A stretch of 64,000 nt of DNA. Origin: Marinobacter sp. BGYM27 (GTDB lineage: Bacteria > Pseudomonadota > Gammaproteobacteria > Pseudomonadales > Oleiphilaceae). The stretch lies in assembly GCA_025153445.1 (NCBI GenBank), contig JANZNS010000010.1, positions 1 through 64,000 on the forward strand, read 5' to 3'. Shown one piece after another: positions 15,167 through 24,322 of this stretch. Position numbers and translations under genes: made by a program. The first letter of the stretch is position 1. Every line of letters begins with the position of its first letter. The notes below the pieces were generated by a model. The model had not been told where the DNA came from. It made no database searches and was given only the letters and a program-made list of their open reading frames with translations.

Positions 15167-15225
15167 CTGAGGATAGGGAGGGAGACGGTTTGAACGATTC
15201 TCAACGCCCTGGCGCGCCAGCCCGC

Positions 15226-15924
15226 TCACTGAGTCAAATGACTGTCCGACCCCACCAGCCCCAGTGAACGAGCCAGGGTGACGCACTCGGTGCGGTTGTG
15301 CACATCAAGCGCCTGAAAAACGGCCTTAAGGTGGCTCTTTACGGTGTGCTCGGTAAGATCAAGCTCCTGGCAAATCCGCTTGTTGGGAAGACCCTCGGCC
15401 AGCAACTGCAAGACGTCCTGCTGGCGTGGTGTCAGCCTGAGGGCAGGATTATCCGCCGTTGCTGCAGCCGGAAAACACAGATCCCCCCGGGCAATTCGCT
15501 GCACAACCCTGATCAGCACATCACGACCGCATGACTTGGGCATAAAGCCCTGGGCACCGGCCGCACGGGCCGCCCGAACGGTGGTTTCGTCTTCATGACT
15601 GGAGATGACCACCACCGGTACCGGCATCGCCGCATCATCAAGCCGAGGCAACAACGACAGACCGCCCTCACCCGGGAGACCGACATCCAGCAGGATCAGG
15701 TCTATTTCTGGCACCTGCTTCAGACGGATTAATGCTTTCTCGACACTCACGGCATGATCCACACAACCCGCGAGGCGCTCCCGCAGCAGAATATGGCCTA
15801 GGCCATCCGAGAAAAACGGATGGTCATCAACGATGAGTACATGATTGAGCACTGGTGCAGAAGCTGCATCACCGGCAGCCACATGACGCGCAGCAGCAGC
15901 GGAGTGGCGATCTGGTATTGTCAT
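15226..15924 (-). CDS. LuxR/NarL-type response regulator
   Basis: The protein has 232 aa from the ATG at 15924; a TTG at 15933 is in frame but weaker. The receiver domain (about 25-145) shows LIVDDHPFFSDG, the phospho-Asp in LILLDVGLPGEGG, and the Lys in FMPKSCG. The C-terminal LuxR helix-turn-helix is LTPRQQDVLQLLAEG followed by DLTEHTVKSHLKAVFQAL. It should bind DNA when phosphorylated, probably by the convergent hybrid kinase. Confidence 0.92.
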   Translation of the reverse strand: MTIPDRHSAAAARHVAAGDAASAPVLNHVLIVDDHPFFSDGLGHILLRERLAGCVDHAVSVEKALIRLKQVPEIDLILLDVGLPGEGGLSLLPRLDDAAMPVPVVVISSHEDETTVRAARAAGAQGFMPKSCGRDVLIRVVQRIARGDLCFPAAATADNPALRLTPRQQDVLQLLAEGLPNKRICQELDLTEHTVKSHLKAVFQALDVHNRTECVTLARSLGLVGSDSHLTQ

Positions 15925-16298
15925 AACGATCAACGCAGGCTTTTGTTGTTATTGATGATCCGGAATGACCGCGTAAACCCAGTTCCGGAGCGGGAAATCT
16001 CTCGAATCGGCGATCACCCTGAACGCCTTCCTGAATACGCTTCAGATGCTTTTTCAGATCCCACGCAAGAGACTTCCCTGACACTCTACTATACCCATGC
16101 AGCGAGCTCTCGCAGGCAGATTTTTGCCCGCAATGTGATGTGTGCACCCTGAGCTGATGACGCGTTGGTGAAACCGACTCTACCGCCGAAGATAACACCG
16201 CGAAACTTGCCGGAGCCCGGGCTATTGATCCATAGTGAACCGGCACACCGGATTGCAGACGTCATATGCTTGTCCACTCCGTATGTCAGGAAGCCACA
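15925..16298. other. Gene-free intergenic region
   Basis: These 374 bases separate the divergent response regulator and acetolactate-synthase-like genes. Reading frames here are short and overlap no recognisable protein. It must hold both promoters, but no convincing -35/-10 pair, leader peptide or terminator was picked out. Confidence 0.6.
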
Positions 16299-17978
16299 AT
16301 GACTGATAACGCACCGACTACCCGACCAACAAAGGGGTCCGATCTTTTCGTCAAGGCGCTTGAGAACGAGGGCGTCGAGTACATTTTCGGTATTCCCGGC
16401 GAAGAGAATCTCGACCTGCTGGAATCCATCCGCAACTCCGGCATCCGCCTGATTGTTAACCGGCATGAGCAGGCGGCCGGTTTTATGGCTGCCACCTACG
16501 GCCGACTGACCGGCAGAGTCGGCGTTTGCCTGTCTACTCTCGGGCCAGGCGCAACCAATCTTGTTACGGCCGCCGCCTATGCCCAGCTTGGCGCTATGCC
16601 GATGCTGATGATTACCGGCCAGAAGCCGATCAAGTCATCAAAGCAGGGCTTGTTCCAGATTCTGGATATCGTCGATCTGATGCGCCCGCTTACCAAGTAC
16701 ACCCGCCAGATCAGCAATGCCAATACGATCCCGGCGAAGTTGCGGGAGGCCTTCCGCCTGGCAGCCGAGGAGCGCCCAGGCGCAGTACACGTTGAGTTGC
16801 CAGAAGATATTGCCAGCGAGATGTCCAGCGCCGACGCCCATATTTTCCAGCCCAGTGATGCGCGGCGGCCTACCGCCAGCGCCAAGAGCCTGCAGCAGGC
16901 CTGCGACATGATCAAAGCGGCCCGGCATCCGCTGATCATGATTGGCGCCGGGGCGAACCGGAAGCGGGTTTCCCGGGCGCTGATCAATCTGGTGGAGGCC
17001 ACGGGCATTCCCTTCTTCACGACACAGATGGGCAAGGGCGTTATCGACGAGCGGCACCCTCGCTATCTGGGAAATGCGGCACTCTCCTCCGGCGACTTCG
17101 TTCATTGTGCGATCGACCATGCCGACCTGGTGGTCAACGTGGGTCATGATGTGGTGGAGAAGCCGCCCTTTTTCATGCATCCGGGCGGCAAACAGGTGAT
17201 TCACATCAATTTCTCACCGGCCGATGTGGACCCGGTTTATTTTCCACAACTGGAAGTGGTCGGCGATATTGCCAACAGCGTGGACTGGCTGGCCGCAAAC
17301 TGTGGCGAATCGGAACATCACGACTTCGAGCAATTCATGACCGTCAAGCAATCGGTGGAAAATCACCTGCGCGAATGCATCGATGACAGCCGCTTTCCAC
17401 TGGTGCCCCAGCGAATCGTCGCCGACGTCCGCAAGGTTATGCCGGAAGACGGCATCATCGCGCTCGACAATGGCATGTACAAAATCTGGTTCGCCCGCAA
17501 CTACAAGGCGTACGACAACAATACCGTGCTGCTCGACAACGCCCTTGCCTCCATGGGCGCCGGTCTGCCAAGTGCAATGGCAGCGGCCATGCTCTACCCC
17601 GAGCAGAAAATCATGGCCATCTGCGGCGACGGCGGCTTCATGATGAACAGCCAGGAGCTGGAAACGGCGGTGCGACTGGAACTGAACCTGGTGGTCATGA
17701 TCATCAATGACAATGGCTTCGGGATGATCCAGTGGAAGCAGGATCAGGAGGACTTTTCCCGTTTCGGCCTTGATTATGGCAATCCGGATTTTGTCGCCTA
17801 TGCCAACGCCTATGGCGCAACCGGCCACCGTATCAACAGCGCCGACGAGCTGGTCCCCAAACTCACACACGCCATGGATGCCGGTGGCGTGCATGTGATC
17901 GAAGTGCCGGTGGATTACAGCGAGAACGACCGGGTATTCAATCGCCAACTGAAAGACCTGACCTGCACAGTGAAATAA
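16299..17978 (+). CDS. Acetolactate synthase-like thiamine-diphosphate enzyme
   Basis: The protein has 559 aa from the ATG at 16299 (AGGAA upstream). Three ThDP-enzyme domains are present. The N-terminal PYR domain has the cofactor Glu in NRHEQAAGFMAATYGRLTGR, a central domain has VNVGHDVVEKPPFF, and the C-terminal PP domain carries GDGGFMMNSQELETAVRLEL ending in NDNGFGMIQW, the ThDP/Mg motif. It would condense two pyruvates to acetolactate, or act on a related 2-oxo acid. No regulatory small subunit is nearby, as expected for catabolic AlsS-type enzymes. Other carboligases or decarboxylases of the family remain possible. Confidence 0.85.
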   Translation: MTDNAPTTRPTKGSDLFVKALENEGVEYIFGIPGEENLDLLESIRNSGIRLIVNRHEQAAGFMAATYGRLTGRVGVCLSTLGPGATNLVTAAAYAQLGAMPMLMITGQKPIKSSKQGLFQILDIVDLMRPLTKYTRQISNANTIPAKLREAFRLAAEERPGAVHVELPEDIASEMSSADAHIFQPSDARRPTASAKSLQQACDMIKAARHPLIMIGAGANRKRVSRALINLVEATGIPFFTTQMGKGVIDERHPRYLGNAALSSGDFVHCAIDHADLVVNVGHDVVEKPPFFMHPGGKQVIHINFSPADVDPVYFPQLEVVGDIANSVDWLAANCGESEHHDFEQFMTVKQSVENHLRECIDDSRFPLVPQRIVADVRKVMPEDGIIALDNGMYKIWFARNYKAYDNNTVLLDNALASMGAGLPSAMAAAMLYPEQKIMAICGDGGFMMNSQELETAVRLELNLVVMIINDNGFGMIQWKQDQEDFSRFGLDYGNPDFVAYANAYGATGHRINSADELVPKLTHAMDAGGVHVIEVPVDYSENDRVFNRQLKDLTCTVK

Positions 17979-17988
17979 CTATCTAACA

Positions 17989-18017
17989 GGGTGATCGCCG
18001 GCTCGCGGCGATCACCC
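17989..18017 (+). terminator. Hairpin after the acetolactate synthase-like gene
   Basis: GGGTGATCGCCG and CGGCGATCACCC form a perfect 12-bp stem with a GCTCG loop eleven bases after the stop. No T-run follows, so it may be a processing or mRNA-stabilising hairpin rather than a full terminator. Confidence 0.6.
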
Positions 18018-18122
18018 TGGCCTGCCTCGGCAATCACTTACCCAATTCACCCGTTATCCGGGAAGCGTTTTTTCTATACTGAATTGGCAATACCTTCCAA
18101 AATTCCCTCAAAGACCGGAGCC

Positions 18123-19418
18123 ATGGACATAAACACGGATCATCGTTACGCCATCAATCTCAATGTTCGGGGCATCCAGCCCTCAGCAACTCTCCGCATC
18201 AACGAACTCAGCAACCAGCTACGCGCCGATGGCCGGGATATCATCAAACTTGGCTTGGGCCAGTCTCCGTTCCCGGTACCGGAACGTGTCGTTGAAGCGC
18301 TTCGCGAGCATGCCCACGAGAAGGACTATCTCCCGGTCAAAGGCCTGAAGGCCCTGCGGGAATCCATCTCCGGCTATATCAATCGCAGCCAGCGCATGCG
18401 CAGCACATGGGAAGATGTGCTGATTGGCCCCGGCTCGAAAGAGTTGCTGTTTATTCTGCAGCTGGCCTACTACGGCGATCTGCTGATACCTCGCCCCAGC
18501 TGGGTTTCCTATGCGCCTCAAGCCCGGATTATCGGCCGCTCCGTCTACTGGTTGCCAACCCATGCAGAAAACAACTGGCAACTGACTGCAGAAGAACTGG
18601 ACATTATCTGCCGCGACGATCCGACCCGGCCTCGCATTCTTATCCTTAACTATCCGTCCAACCCGACCGGCTGCACCTACACGGAAGATCAATTGCTTGC
18701 TCTGGCCAATGTGGCGCGCAAGTACGGCCTGATTTTGCTGTCGGACGAAATTTACGGTGAGGTGCATTTCGAAGGAAACCACAAATCGATCGCCCGTTAT
18801 TATCCGGAAGGCACCATCATCAGTACCGGTCTCAGTAAGTGGGCTGGCGCCGGCGGCTGGCGATTGGGCACCTTTATTTTTCCGCCCGAGTTACGCCCGC
18901 TGCAGGATGCCATGGCGATCATTGCCAGTGAGACCTACACCTCAACCAGCGCACCGACCCAGCACGCGGCCATCACTGCGTTTAACGGGGGCGACGATCT
19001 GGACGAATACCTTCGCCAATCACGTCGGGTGCTGAAAGTACTGGGGGAATACCTCCACCGCCGTCTCGAAGGGATGCAGGTCTGGACGCAAAAGCCGGAA
19101 GGCGCGTTCTATCTGTTTCCGGATTTTTCGGAATACCAGGAACCTCTCGCCAAACGGGATATCAAGACCAGCCCCGCACTCTGTCAGGCGCTGCTGGAAG
19201 ACACGGGCATTGCCATTCTGCCGGCCAGCGATTTCGGTTTTGCACCTGACAAGCTGAGCGCCCGACTGGCGTTTGTCGATTTCGATGGTGGCGACGCGCT
19301 GACCGTCGCAAGCACTGACTACGCTGACAAACCTCTGGATGACGCCTTCGTCGAAGCGGTCTGCCCTCGCCTCAAACTGGCTATGGACAAGCTGGAAAAC
19401 TGGCTGGGCAAGCTCTGA
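18123..19418 (+). CDS. PLP-dependent class I/II aminotransferase
   Basis: The protein has 431 aa from the ATG at 18123 with GGAG just upstream; the in-frame region before it is not conserved-looking. Landmarks: KLGLGQSPFPVPERV, ILNYPSNPTGCTYTEDQL with the active-site Asn, LLSDEIYGEVHFEG with the cofactor-binding Asp/Tyr, and STGLSKWAGAGGWRLG with the PLP lysine. The substrate is probably an amino acid/2-oxo acid pair but cannot be specified. It is separated from the preceding gene by a hairpin, so co-transcription is uncertain. Confidence 0.9.
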   Translation: MDINTDHRYAINLNVRGIQPSATLRINELSNQLRADGRDIIKLGLGQSPFPVPERVVEALREHAHEKDYLPVKGLKALRESISGYINRSQRMRSTWEDVLIGPGSKELLFILQLAYYGDLLIPRPSWVSYAPQARIIGRSVYWLPTHAENNWQLTAEELDIICRDDPTRPRILILNYPSNPTGCTYTEDQLLALANVARKYGLILLSDEIYGEVHFEGNHKSIARYYPEGTIISTGLSKWAGAGGWRLGTFIFPPELRPLQDAMAIIASETYTSTSAPTQHAAITAFNGGDDLDEYLRQSRRVLKVLGEYLHRRLEGMQVWTQKPEGAFYLFPDFSEYQEPLAKRDIKTSPALCQALLEDTGIAILPASDFGFAPDKLSARLAFVDFDGGDALTVASTDYADKPLDDAFVEAVCPRLKLAMDKLENWLGKL

Positions 19419-19438
19419 CCAGCGCGCACTACCGGCAT

Positions 19439-19471
19439 GACACGTCCGAAGGCTTCAGGCCTCCGGACGTG
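19439..19471 (+). terminator. Hairpin after the aminotransferase gene
   Basis: GACACGTCCG and CGGACGTGTC pair, with an inner AGGC/GCCT extension around TTCA. It is followed only by CGGTTTG, a weak T-tract. Confidence 0.5.
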
Positions 19472-19545
19472 TCCGGTTTGCTGAATCCGGACAGCCCGGA
19501 TACGATCAGTCTTTTCTCCTGCCCTGCCTGCAACAAGGATTCTCA

Positions 19546-20364
19546 GTGACCCCATCCCCGACATCACCCTTGACTGAAATCGCCATTTTTGCCGAACAGC
19601 TGGCACTGGAAGCCGGTGAGCTGATTGCTCGCGAGCGCAACGAGAACCGGTTGCGTACCGATTATAAAGCCCAGACCGAGCTGGTGACTCACGCTGACCT
19701 GATGGCTGATGAGCTGATCACCCGTGCAATCCAGGCCCGTTACCCGGATCACCGGATCCTGTCAGAGGAGTCCATGCCGGATCTTCAGCAGGCCAGCCAC
19801 CTCGAAACCCCACTATGGATCATCGACCCGATCGACGGCACAGTAAATTACGCCTACGGGCACCCCGCGAGCGCGATATCCATCGCCTACGCAGAGCGTG
19901 GCCAGGTTCAGGTCGGGGTGGTTCATGCCCCCTTTTCGAAAGAGACATTTAAAGCGGTGCGAGGTAAAGGGGCCACACTAAACAAGGCCACAATCCACCA
20001 TAGCGGCGCGACTGACCTGCGCAAAACCCTGTTTGCCACGGGGTTTCCGTACACAAAGGATGCGTTGGAACCGCTGATCCGGCGGCTGGACAAGATGATT
20101 CACAACTGCCGTGACCTGCGCAGAATCGGCTCTGCAGCGCTCGACATCTGCTGGGTCGCATGTGGCCGGCTGGATGCCTACTACGAAACCGTCAGTCCCT
20201 GGGATTTCGCTGCCGCACGATTAATTGCCCTGGAAGCCGGCGCCAGCTGCGGTCACTTCAACGGCGTGCCCGATGGCTACCCGGAAGACCTCTGGGGGCA
20301 GGATATTCTGATCTCGGCTCCGGCAGTGTTTGAGCCATTGCAAACGCTACTGCACAACGCCTGA
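19546..20364 (+). CDS. Inositol monophosphatase family protein
   Basis: The protein has 272 aa and a GTG start with CAAGGAT upstream. It has the metal-binding motifs of the IMPase/FBPase superfamily: ILSEES (Glu), WIIDPIDGTVNYAYGHP (the DxIDGT box) and the C-terminal SPWDFAAARLIALEAGA. It hydrolyses a phosphomonoester such as inositol-1-phosphate or a related metabolite. SuhB itself is a close relative, but this may be a paralogue. Confidence 0.88.
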   Translation: MTPSPTSPLTEIAIFAEQLALEAGELIARERNENRLRTDYKAQTELVTHADLMADELITRAIQARYPDHRILSEESMPDLQQASHLETPLWIIDPIDGTVNYAYGHPASAISIAYAERGQVQVGVVHAPFSKETFKAVRGKGATLNKATIHHSGATDLRKTLFATGFPYTKDALEPLIRRLDKMIHNCRDLRRIGSAALDICWVACGRLDAYYETVSPWDFAAARLIALEAGASCGHFNGVPDGYPEDLWGQDILISAPAVFEPLQTLLHNA

Positions 20365-20365
20365 A

Positions 20366-21217
20366 TTACTGTGGCGTCTCAGGTTTTCCGCCGCGAACTG
20401 CCTGCTGGTCGGCGTAGATCGGCTCCAGAAGCGTGTCCAGCTCACCGCTATCACGCATCGCGCTGAGTTCCCGGTTGAAAATTTCCCGCAAAGCTTCGCC
20501 CTGCCCGGTGGCGCGACTGAACAACACATGCAAGGATTTGCTGTGCAACGGGCGGGGATGATGCACGATTTTGCTCCAGTCTTCTTTCGGCAGCACGGCT
20601 CGAACCATGCCGTACCCGACGGCCCGATCCTGCGGGTATAGATCGATAAACCCCCGCATCAGCAATCGAAGGTTGGCGTGATCATCGGCGACGCGCTTGA
20701 CTGACAGGCGCCCATCCCGTTCTGCATCCTCAAACGGCTGTCCGTAGAAATACCCCAGGGTGGCGCCGATGGTGTAATCCTTCAGGTCATCCACTTTTTC
20801 CCAGTCGAATGGCATATTCGCACGATAGAAAAACACCTGTTCACCGGCCACAATAGGATCGCTGCATAAGAACTGCACCGCCCGTTCGTCAGAACAATAA
20901 TAGGGCATCATCGCATCGCGCTCGCCGTTGGCGACGAACTGGGCATTTCGTGTCCAGGGATAGACACTGAAGACAACGTCATAGCCCGCCCGGGCAAAAG
21001 CCGTTCGGATAACCATGCCCATGGGGCCAAAGTCCGGCATGTTTGAATCAACATAGGGTTGCCAGTCGCCGGTGGCGATGGTGACGACCGGGGGATTCGG
21101 AACATCTGCGGAAAGTGCCTCGGAAGGCGCATCGGCAGCACCCAGGGCTTGCGTGCAGGAAAAGGAAATGCCTAGCCAGAGCAAGGCCTTAATCAGTGTC
21201 TTGTTGTAAGCGCGCAT
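20366..21217 (-). CDS. Periplasmic solute-binding protein (family 3 type)
   Basis: The protein has 283 aa from the ATG at 21217, which places a signal peptide at the N-terminus (LIKALLWLGISFSCTQALGA). The mature part starts VTIATGDWQPYVDSNMPDFG, then MVIRTAFARAGYDVVF and YPWTRNAQFVANGERDAMMP, a pattern of amino-acid-like binding proteins that lack a cognate ABC transporter. The C-terminal lobe has TIGATLGYFYGQPFEDAE. No permease is adjacent, so it may scavenge for a distant transporter or act in sensing. It is tail-to-tail with the inositol-phosphatase gene, one base apart. Confidence 0.85.
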   Translation of the reverse strand: MRAYNKTLIKALLWLGISFSCTQALGAADAPSEALSADVPNPPVVTIATGDWQPYVDSNMPDFGPMGMVIRTAFARAGYDVVFSVYPWTRNAQFVANGERDAMMPYYCSDERAVQFLCSDPIVAGEQVFFYRANMPFDWEKVDDLKDYTIGATLGYFYGQPFEDAERDGRLSVKRVADDHANLRLLMRGFIDLYPQDRAVGYGMVRAVLPKEDWSKIVHHPRPLHSKSLHVLFSRATGQGEALREIFNRELSAMRDSGELDTLLEPIYADQQAVRGGKPETPQ

Positions 21218-21363
21218 GTGGGTCCATCGCCGAGCATGGTGGACTGCAACTGTAATCACTTGGCACCTACACCCGGCATTTGGGATCGGGATAGTCGACC
21301 TGCAGGACTACACTTGCAAGCAGTGAGGACGCGTTCGCCTTCTGCCTGTTTTGTTATTGGACT

Positions 21364-21960
21364 CTATTCTGCTTCACGCCAGAGGCCCGGCGCAAGCGCC
21401 GCCCACAATTCTTCGATATGTTCGTCAGGACGATGCTGGAACGACGAACGGGTAAAGCGCTGGATACGGCCTTCAATGAATGTCATGTACCACTGAGCAG
21501 CACGCGCTGCGGAAGTGGCTGGACGCAGGCCGTCCCGAAGCTCGCCCTCTTTCAGAATTTGCCGGGTCTGGGTTTCAAGACGCTCAAAAAACTGTGAGGT
21601 GCGGTGGCGCAAAGCGCCGTCTTCCCCAACCAGCGCTTCACCCGTCAACACCCGGCACAATCCCGGATTCCGGGCCGCAAATACCAGTATAAGCTGTGCC
21701 GTTTTATATAGCCGTTGGCGGGCATCGGTTTCATCCTGAAGAATGCGCTGGCAGCGGGAAAACACACTTTCTTCAGCAAACTCGATCAATCCCTCGAACA
21801 TCCGCTTTTTGCTGGGAAAGTGTCGATACAGCGCCGCTTCTGTGACGCCAACAGCACGCGCCAGAGCGGCAGTTGTGATTCTGGCATCCGGCGCTGATTC
21901 CAGCATACCGGCCAATGCCTGCAGGATCGCCTCGCGGCGATTAGGCGTTCTGGTGGCCAC
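21364..21960 (-). CDS. slmA: Nucleoid occlusion factor SlmA (TetR family)
   Basis: The protein has 198 aa. The N-terminal TetR helix-turn-helix reads RITTAALARAVGVTEAALYR HFPSKKRMFEGLIEF, closely following SlmA, and the effector domain keeps FAARNPGLCRVLTGEAL and FFERLETQTRQILKEGELR. SlmA binds scattered chromosomal sites and blocks FtsZ assembly over the nucleoid. It lies downstream of thiS-thiG on the same strand. Confidence 0.92.
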   Translation of the reverse strand: MATRTPNRREAILQALAGMLESAPDARITTAALARAVGVTEAALYRHFPSKKRMFEGLIEFAEESVFSRCQRILQDETDARQRLYKTAQLILVFAARNPGLCRVLTGEALVGEDGALRHRTSQFFERLETQTRQILKEGELRDGLRPATSAARAAQWYMTFIEGRIQRFTRSSFQHRPDEHIEELWAALAPGLWREAE

Positions 21961-22013
21961 TCAGCAATGCTCCGGCAGGCAGGCCCTGTCCACGTGCTGC
22001 CTCTGCGCCGCCA

Positions 22014-22808
22014 TCAGAAAAACGTACCGTCCAGCGGTGAGGATGCGCTGGCGTAAAGCTTGCGAGGCATACGACCCGCCAACCAGGCTTCCCGACCGGA
22101 TTCAATTGCCAGTTTCATCGCCCGGGCCATACGAATCGGCTGCGTGGCGGAGGCAATGGCCGTGTTCATCAATACCCCATCGCACCCCAGCTCCATCGCA
22201 ATCGTGGCGTCAGACGCGGTACCCACACCGGCATCCACCAGAATCGGCACGCCGGCATTCTCGACAATCATGCGGATGTTATAGCGGTTCTGGATACCCA
22301 GACCCGAGCCAATCGGTGCACCCAGCGGCATCACCGCAACACAGCCCATCTCCTCAAGCCGCTTCGCCTGCAACGGATCATCCGTGGTGTAGACCATCAC
22401 ATCGAAACCGTCCTTGATCAGAATCTCCGCGGCCTCCAGTGTTTCAGGCATATTCGGGTACAGCGTTTTATCGTCCCCCAGCACTTCGAGCTTCACCAGA
22501 TTGTGACCATCCAGTAGTTCCCTGGCCAGACGACAGGTTCGCACCGCATCCTTCGCACTGAAGCAGCCCGCTGTATTGGGCAGAATCGTATAGCGGTCAG
22601 GTGATACCACATCCAGCAGGTTGGGCTCATCAGGGTTCTGACCGATGTTGGTGCGGCGCACCGCAACTGTCACCATCTCTGCACCACTGGTTTCAATGGC
22701 CAGTCCGGTTTCTTCCAGATCCCGGTATTTACCGGTGCCCACCAGCAGACGTGACTGATAGGTTTTGCCCGCAATAACCAGCGGCTTATCCTGCTTGTGT
22801 TCGCTCAT
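22014..22808 (-). CDS. thiG: Thiazole synthase ThiG
   Basis: The protein has 264 aa. ThiG builds the thiazole ring of thiamine from deoxyxylulose phosphate, ThiS-thiocarboxylate and an imine. Motifs: [27 protein letters not shown] with the flanking substrate site, the active lysine in [20 protein letters not shown], and [20 protein letters not shown] for the phosphate-binding loop. The sulfur carrier thiS lies 71 bases upstream in the same direction. Confidence 0.96.
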   Translation of the reverse strand: MSEHKQDKPLVIAGKTYQSRLLVGTGKYRDLEETGLAIETSGAEMVTVAVRRTNIGQNPDEPNLLDVVSPDRYTILPNTAGCFSAKDAVRTCRLARELLDGHNLVKLEVLGDDKTLYPNMPETLEAAEILIKDGFDVMVYTTDDPLQAKRLEEMGCVAVMPLGAPIGSGLGIQNRYNIRMIVENAGVPILVDAGVGTASDATIAMELGCDGVLMNTAIASATQPIRMARAMKLAIESGREAWLAGRMPRKLYASASSPLDGTFF

Positions 22809-22879
22809 TGGAGTTCACTCGTTTTAAATCAGTTTGGTATCCGGAGCATTGGCCGGCGCCCGGGCCGGAAAAAGATGCC

Positions 22880-23080
22880 TCAGCCCCCGCCAATGGCGTG
22901 GACGACTTCAACGGTGTCGCCCGGTTTCAGCTGATATTCGGCGTGACGGCTACGGGGTACGATCTCTTCATTGATCTCGACGGCAACCCGGCGACCGGCC
23001 AGCTGCAGCTCATCAATCAAGGTCGCCACAGTGGCGGCTTCGGGTAACTCTCGCGGTTTGCCGTTTAACTGAATCTGCAT
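22880..23080 (-). CDS. thiS: Sulfur carrier protein ThiS
   Basis: The protein has 66 aa, a ubiquitin-like fold ending in the required Gly-Gly (VVHAIGGG). It starts MQIQLNGKPRELPEAATVAT, and VAVEINEEIVPRSRH is the typical central strand region. The C-terminal glycine is adenylated and thiocarboxylated to donate sulfur to ThiG, encoded next. Confidence 0.95.
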   Translation of the reverse strand: MQIQLNGKPRELPEAATVATLIDELQLAGRRVAVEINEEIVPRSRHAEYQLKPGDTVEVVHAIGGG

Positions 23081-23102
23081 AATTGAAATGTCCGTTAATT
23101 GA

Positions 23103-23492
23103 CTATCGCTTCAGGCCTGCCACTGCCAACAGCACCCAGCCCGCCATAAAGCAAAGCCCGCCCAGCGGTGTAACCGGCCCCAGCGCACGAATATCCAGCA
23201 GTGCGAGACCGTAAAGACTACCACTGAACAACAGGATACCCAGGGCAAACATCAGGGCCGAGGCTGTCAGCAGGCGACGGGACAACCCGGCCGTGCCCAG
23301 CAACGCGACAATCATCAGCGCGAAGGCATGGTACATCTGGTAGGTTACGCCCGTCTGGAATACTTCCAGCGCGCGAGGCGTCACCGTGCCACGCAAACCG
23401 TGGGCACCAAACGCCCCTGCCATTACGCCGATCAGCGCCGCAATGGCTCCCACGACGAGCGCCCAGCGGATGATGTCAGCTCTCGCAATCAC
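23103..23492 (-). CDS. DUF423 (YgdD-type) inner-membrane protein
   Basis: The protein has 129 aa with four hydrophobic helices. The family signature GVMAGAFGAHGLRGTVTPRA followed by YQMYHAFALMIVALL is clear. It is a small inner-membrane protein of unknown function. Its start overlaps the end of apaH by 17 bases, implying translational coupling. Confidence 0.92.
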   Translation of the reverse strand: MIARADIIRWALVVGAIAALIGVMAGAFGAHGLRGTVTPRALEVFQTGVTYQMYHAFALMIVALLGTAGLSRRLLTASALMFALGILLFSGSLYGLALLDIRALGPVTPLGGLCFMAGWVLLAVAGLKR

Positions 23493-24282
23493 AGCAGATG
23501 CGCTCCCCGGAATCCAGGTTCATCAAAGTCAGTTCGCCACCCCAGACGCAACCGGTGTCGAGTGCGATATACCGGTCAGCCCCGGTTTTACCTTCCAGAG
23601 CAGCCCAGTGGCCAAAAACAACCCGGGTATTATCCGCTCGTGGATAGGCAAACCAGGGTTCAAACCCTTCCGGAGCCGATGATATCGATTCCTTGGCGGT
23701 CAATTCCAGGGTGCCGTCCTGCGCCACAAAACGCATCCGGGTCAGGTAGTTAGTCATCACCCGCAGCCGTCCCATGCCAGTGAGATCCGGCGACCAGCGC
23801 TCCGGTTGATTCCCGTACATCTCCCGAAAATAATCCGCCGCGTCGGGGCTGCGCAATACAGATTCGAGCTCTCCGGCGCAGGCAACCGCGTCGCTGGCCG
23901 ACCAGATATGCGGCAAGCCGGCATGACTCATGAAAAGATCGCGATCCGCGTCATAAACTGCCAGATGCTGATGGCGGAGCCAGTCCAGCAACAAAGTCGC
24001 GTCTTCGGCATCCAGCACTTGCTGGATTGTGTCCTTGCGCTTCAGCGGATGACCACCATAATTCACCGCCAACAGGTGCAGATCGTGATTTCCCAGCACC
24101 ACGTCGGCAGCATTGCCGAGGCTATGGATGTAACGCAGCGTCGCCAGCGATGAGGGGCCTCTGTTCACCAGATCACCGGCTACCCAGAGCCGGTCCCGTG
24201 ATGGTGAAAAGTCCACCTTGTCGAGCACATCCTGCAGCGGCTGAAAGCAGCCCTGGATGTCGCCTACGGCGTAGTCCGTCAT
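23476..24282 (-). CDS. apaH: Symmetrical diadenosine tetraphosphatase ApaH
   Basis: The protein has 268 aa from the ATG at 24282, chosen because MTDYAVGDIQGCFQPL is the conserved N-terminus. The metallophosphatase motifs are GDIQG, GDLVNRGPSS and GNHD, with a downstream SHAGLPHIWS. It cleaves Ap4A to two ADP and also removes Np4 caps from RNA. It follows rsmA by about 40 bases. The usual intervening apaG gene is missing here. Confidence 0.95.
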   Translation of the reverse strand: MTDYAVGDIQGCFQPLQDVLDKVDFSPSRDRLWVAGDLVNRGPSSLATLRYIHSLGNAADVVLGNHDLHLLAVNYGGHPLKRKDTIQQVLDAEDATLLLDWLRHQHLAVYDADRDLFMSHAGLPHIWSASDAVACAGELESVLRSPDAADYFREMYGNQPERWSPDLTGMGRLRVMTNYLTRMRFVAQDGTLELTAKESISSAPEGFEPWFAYPRADNTRVVFGHWAALEGKTGADRYIALDTGCVWGGELTLMNLDSGERICCDCES

Positions 24283-24322
24283 TACATCAAGCCTGTGTTG
24301 TCTGAGTGTATAGAGTGGCCTG

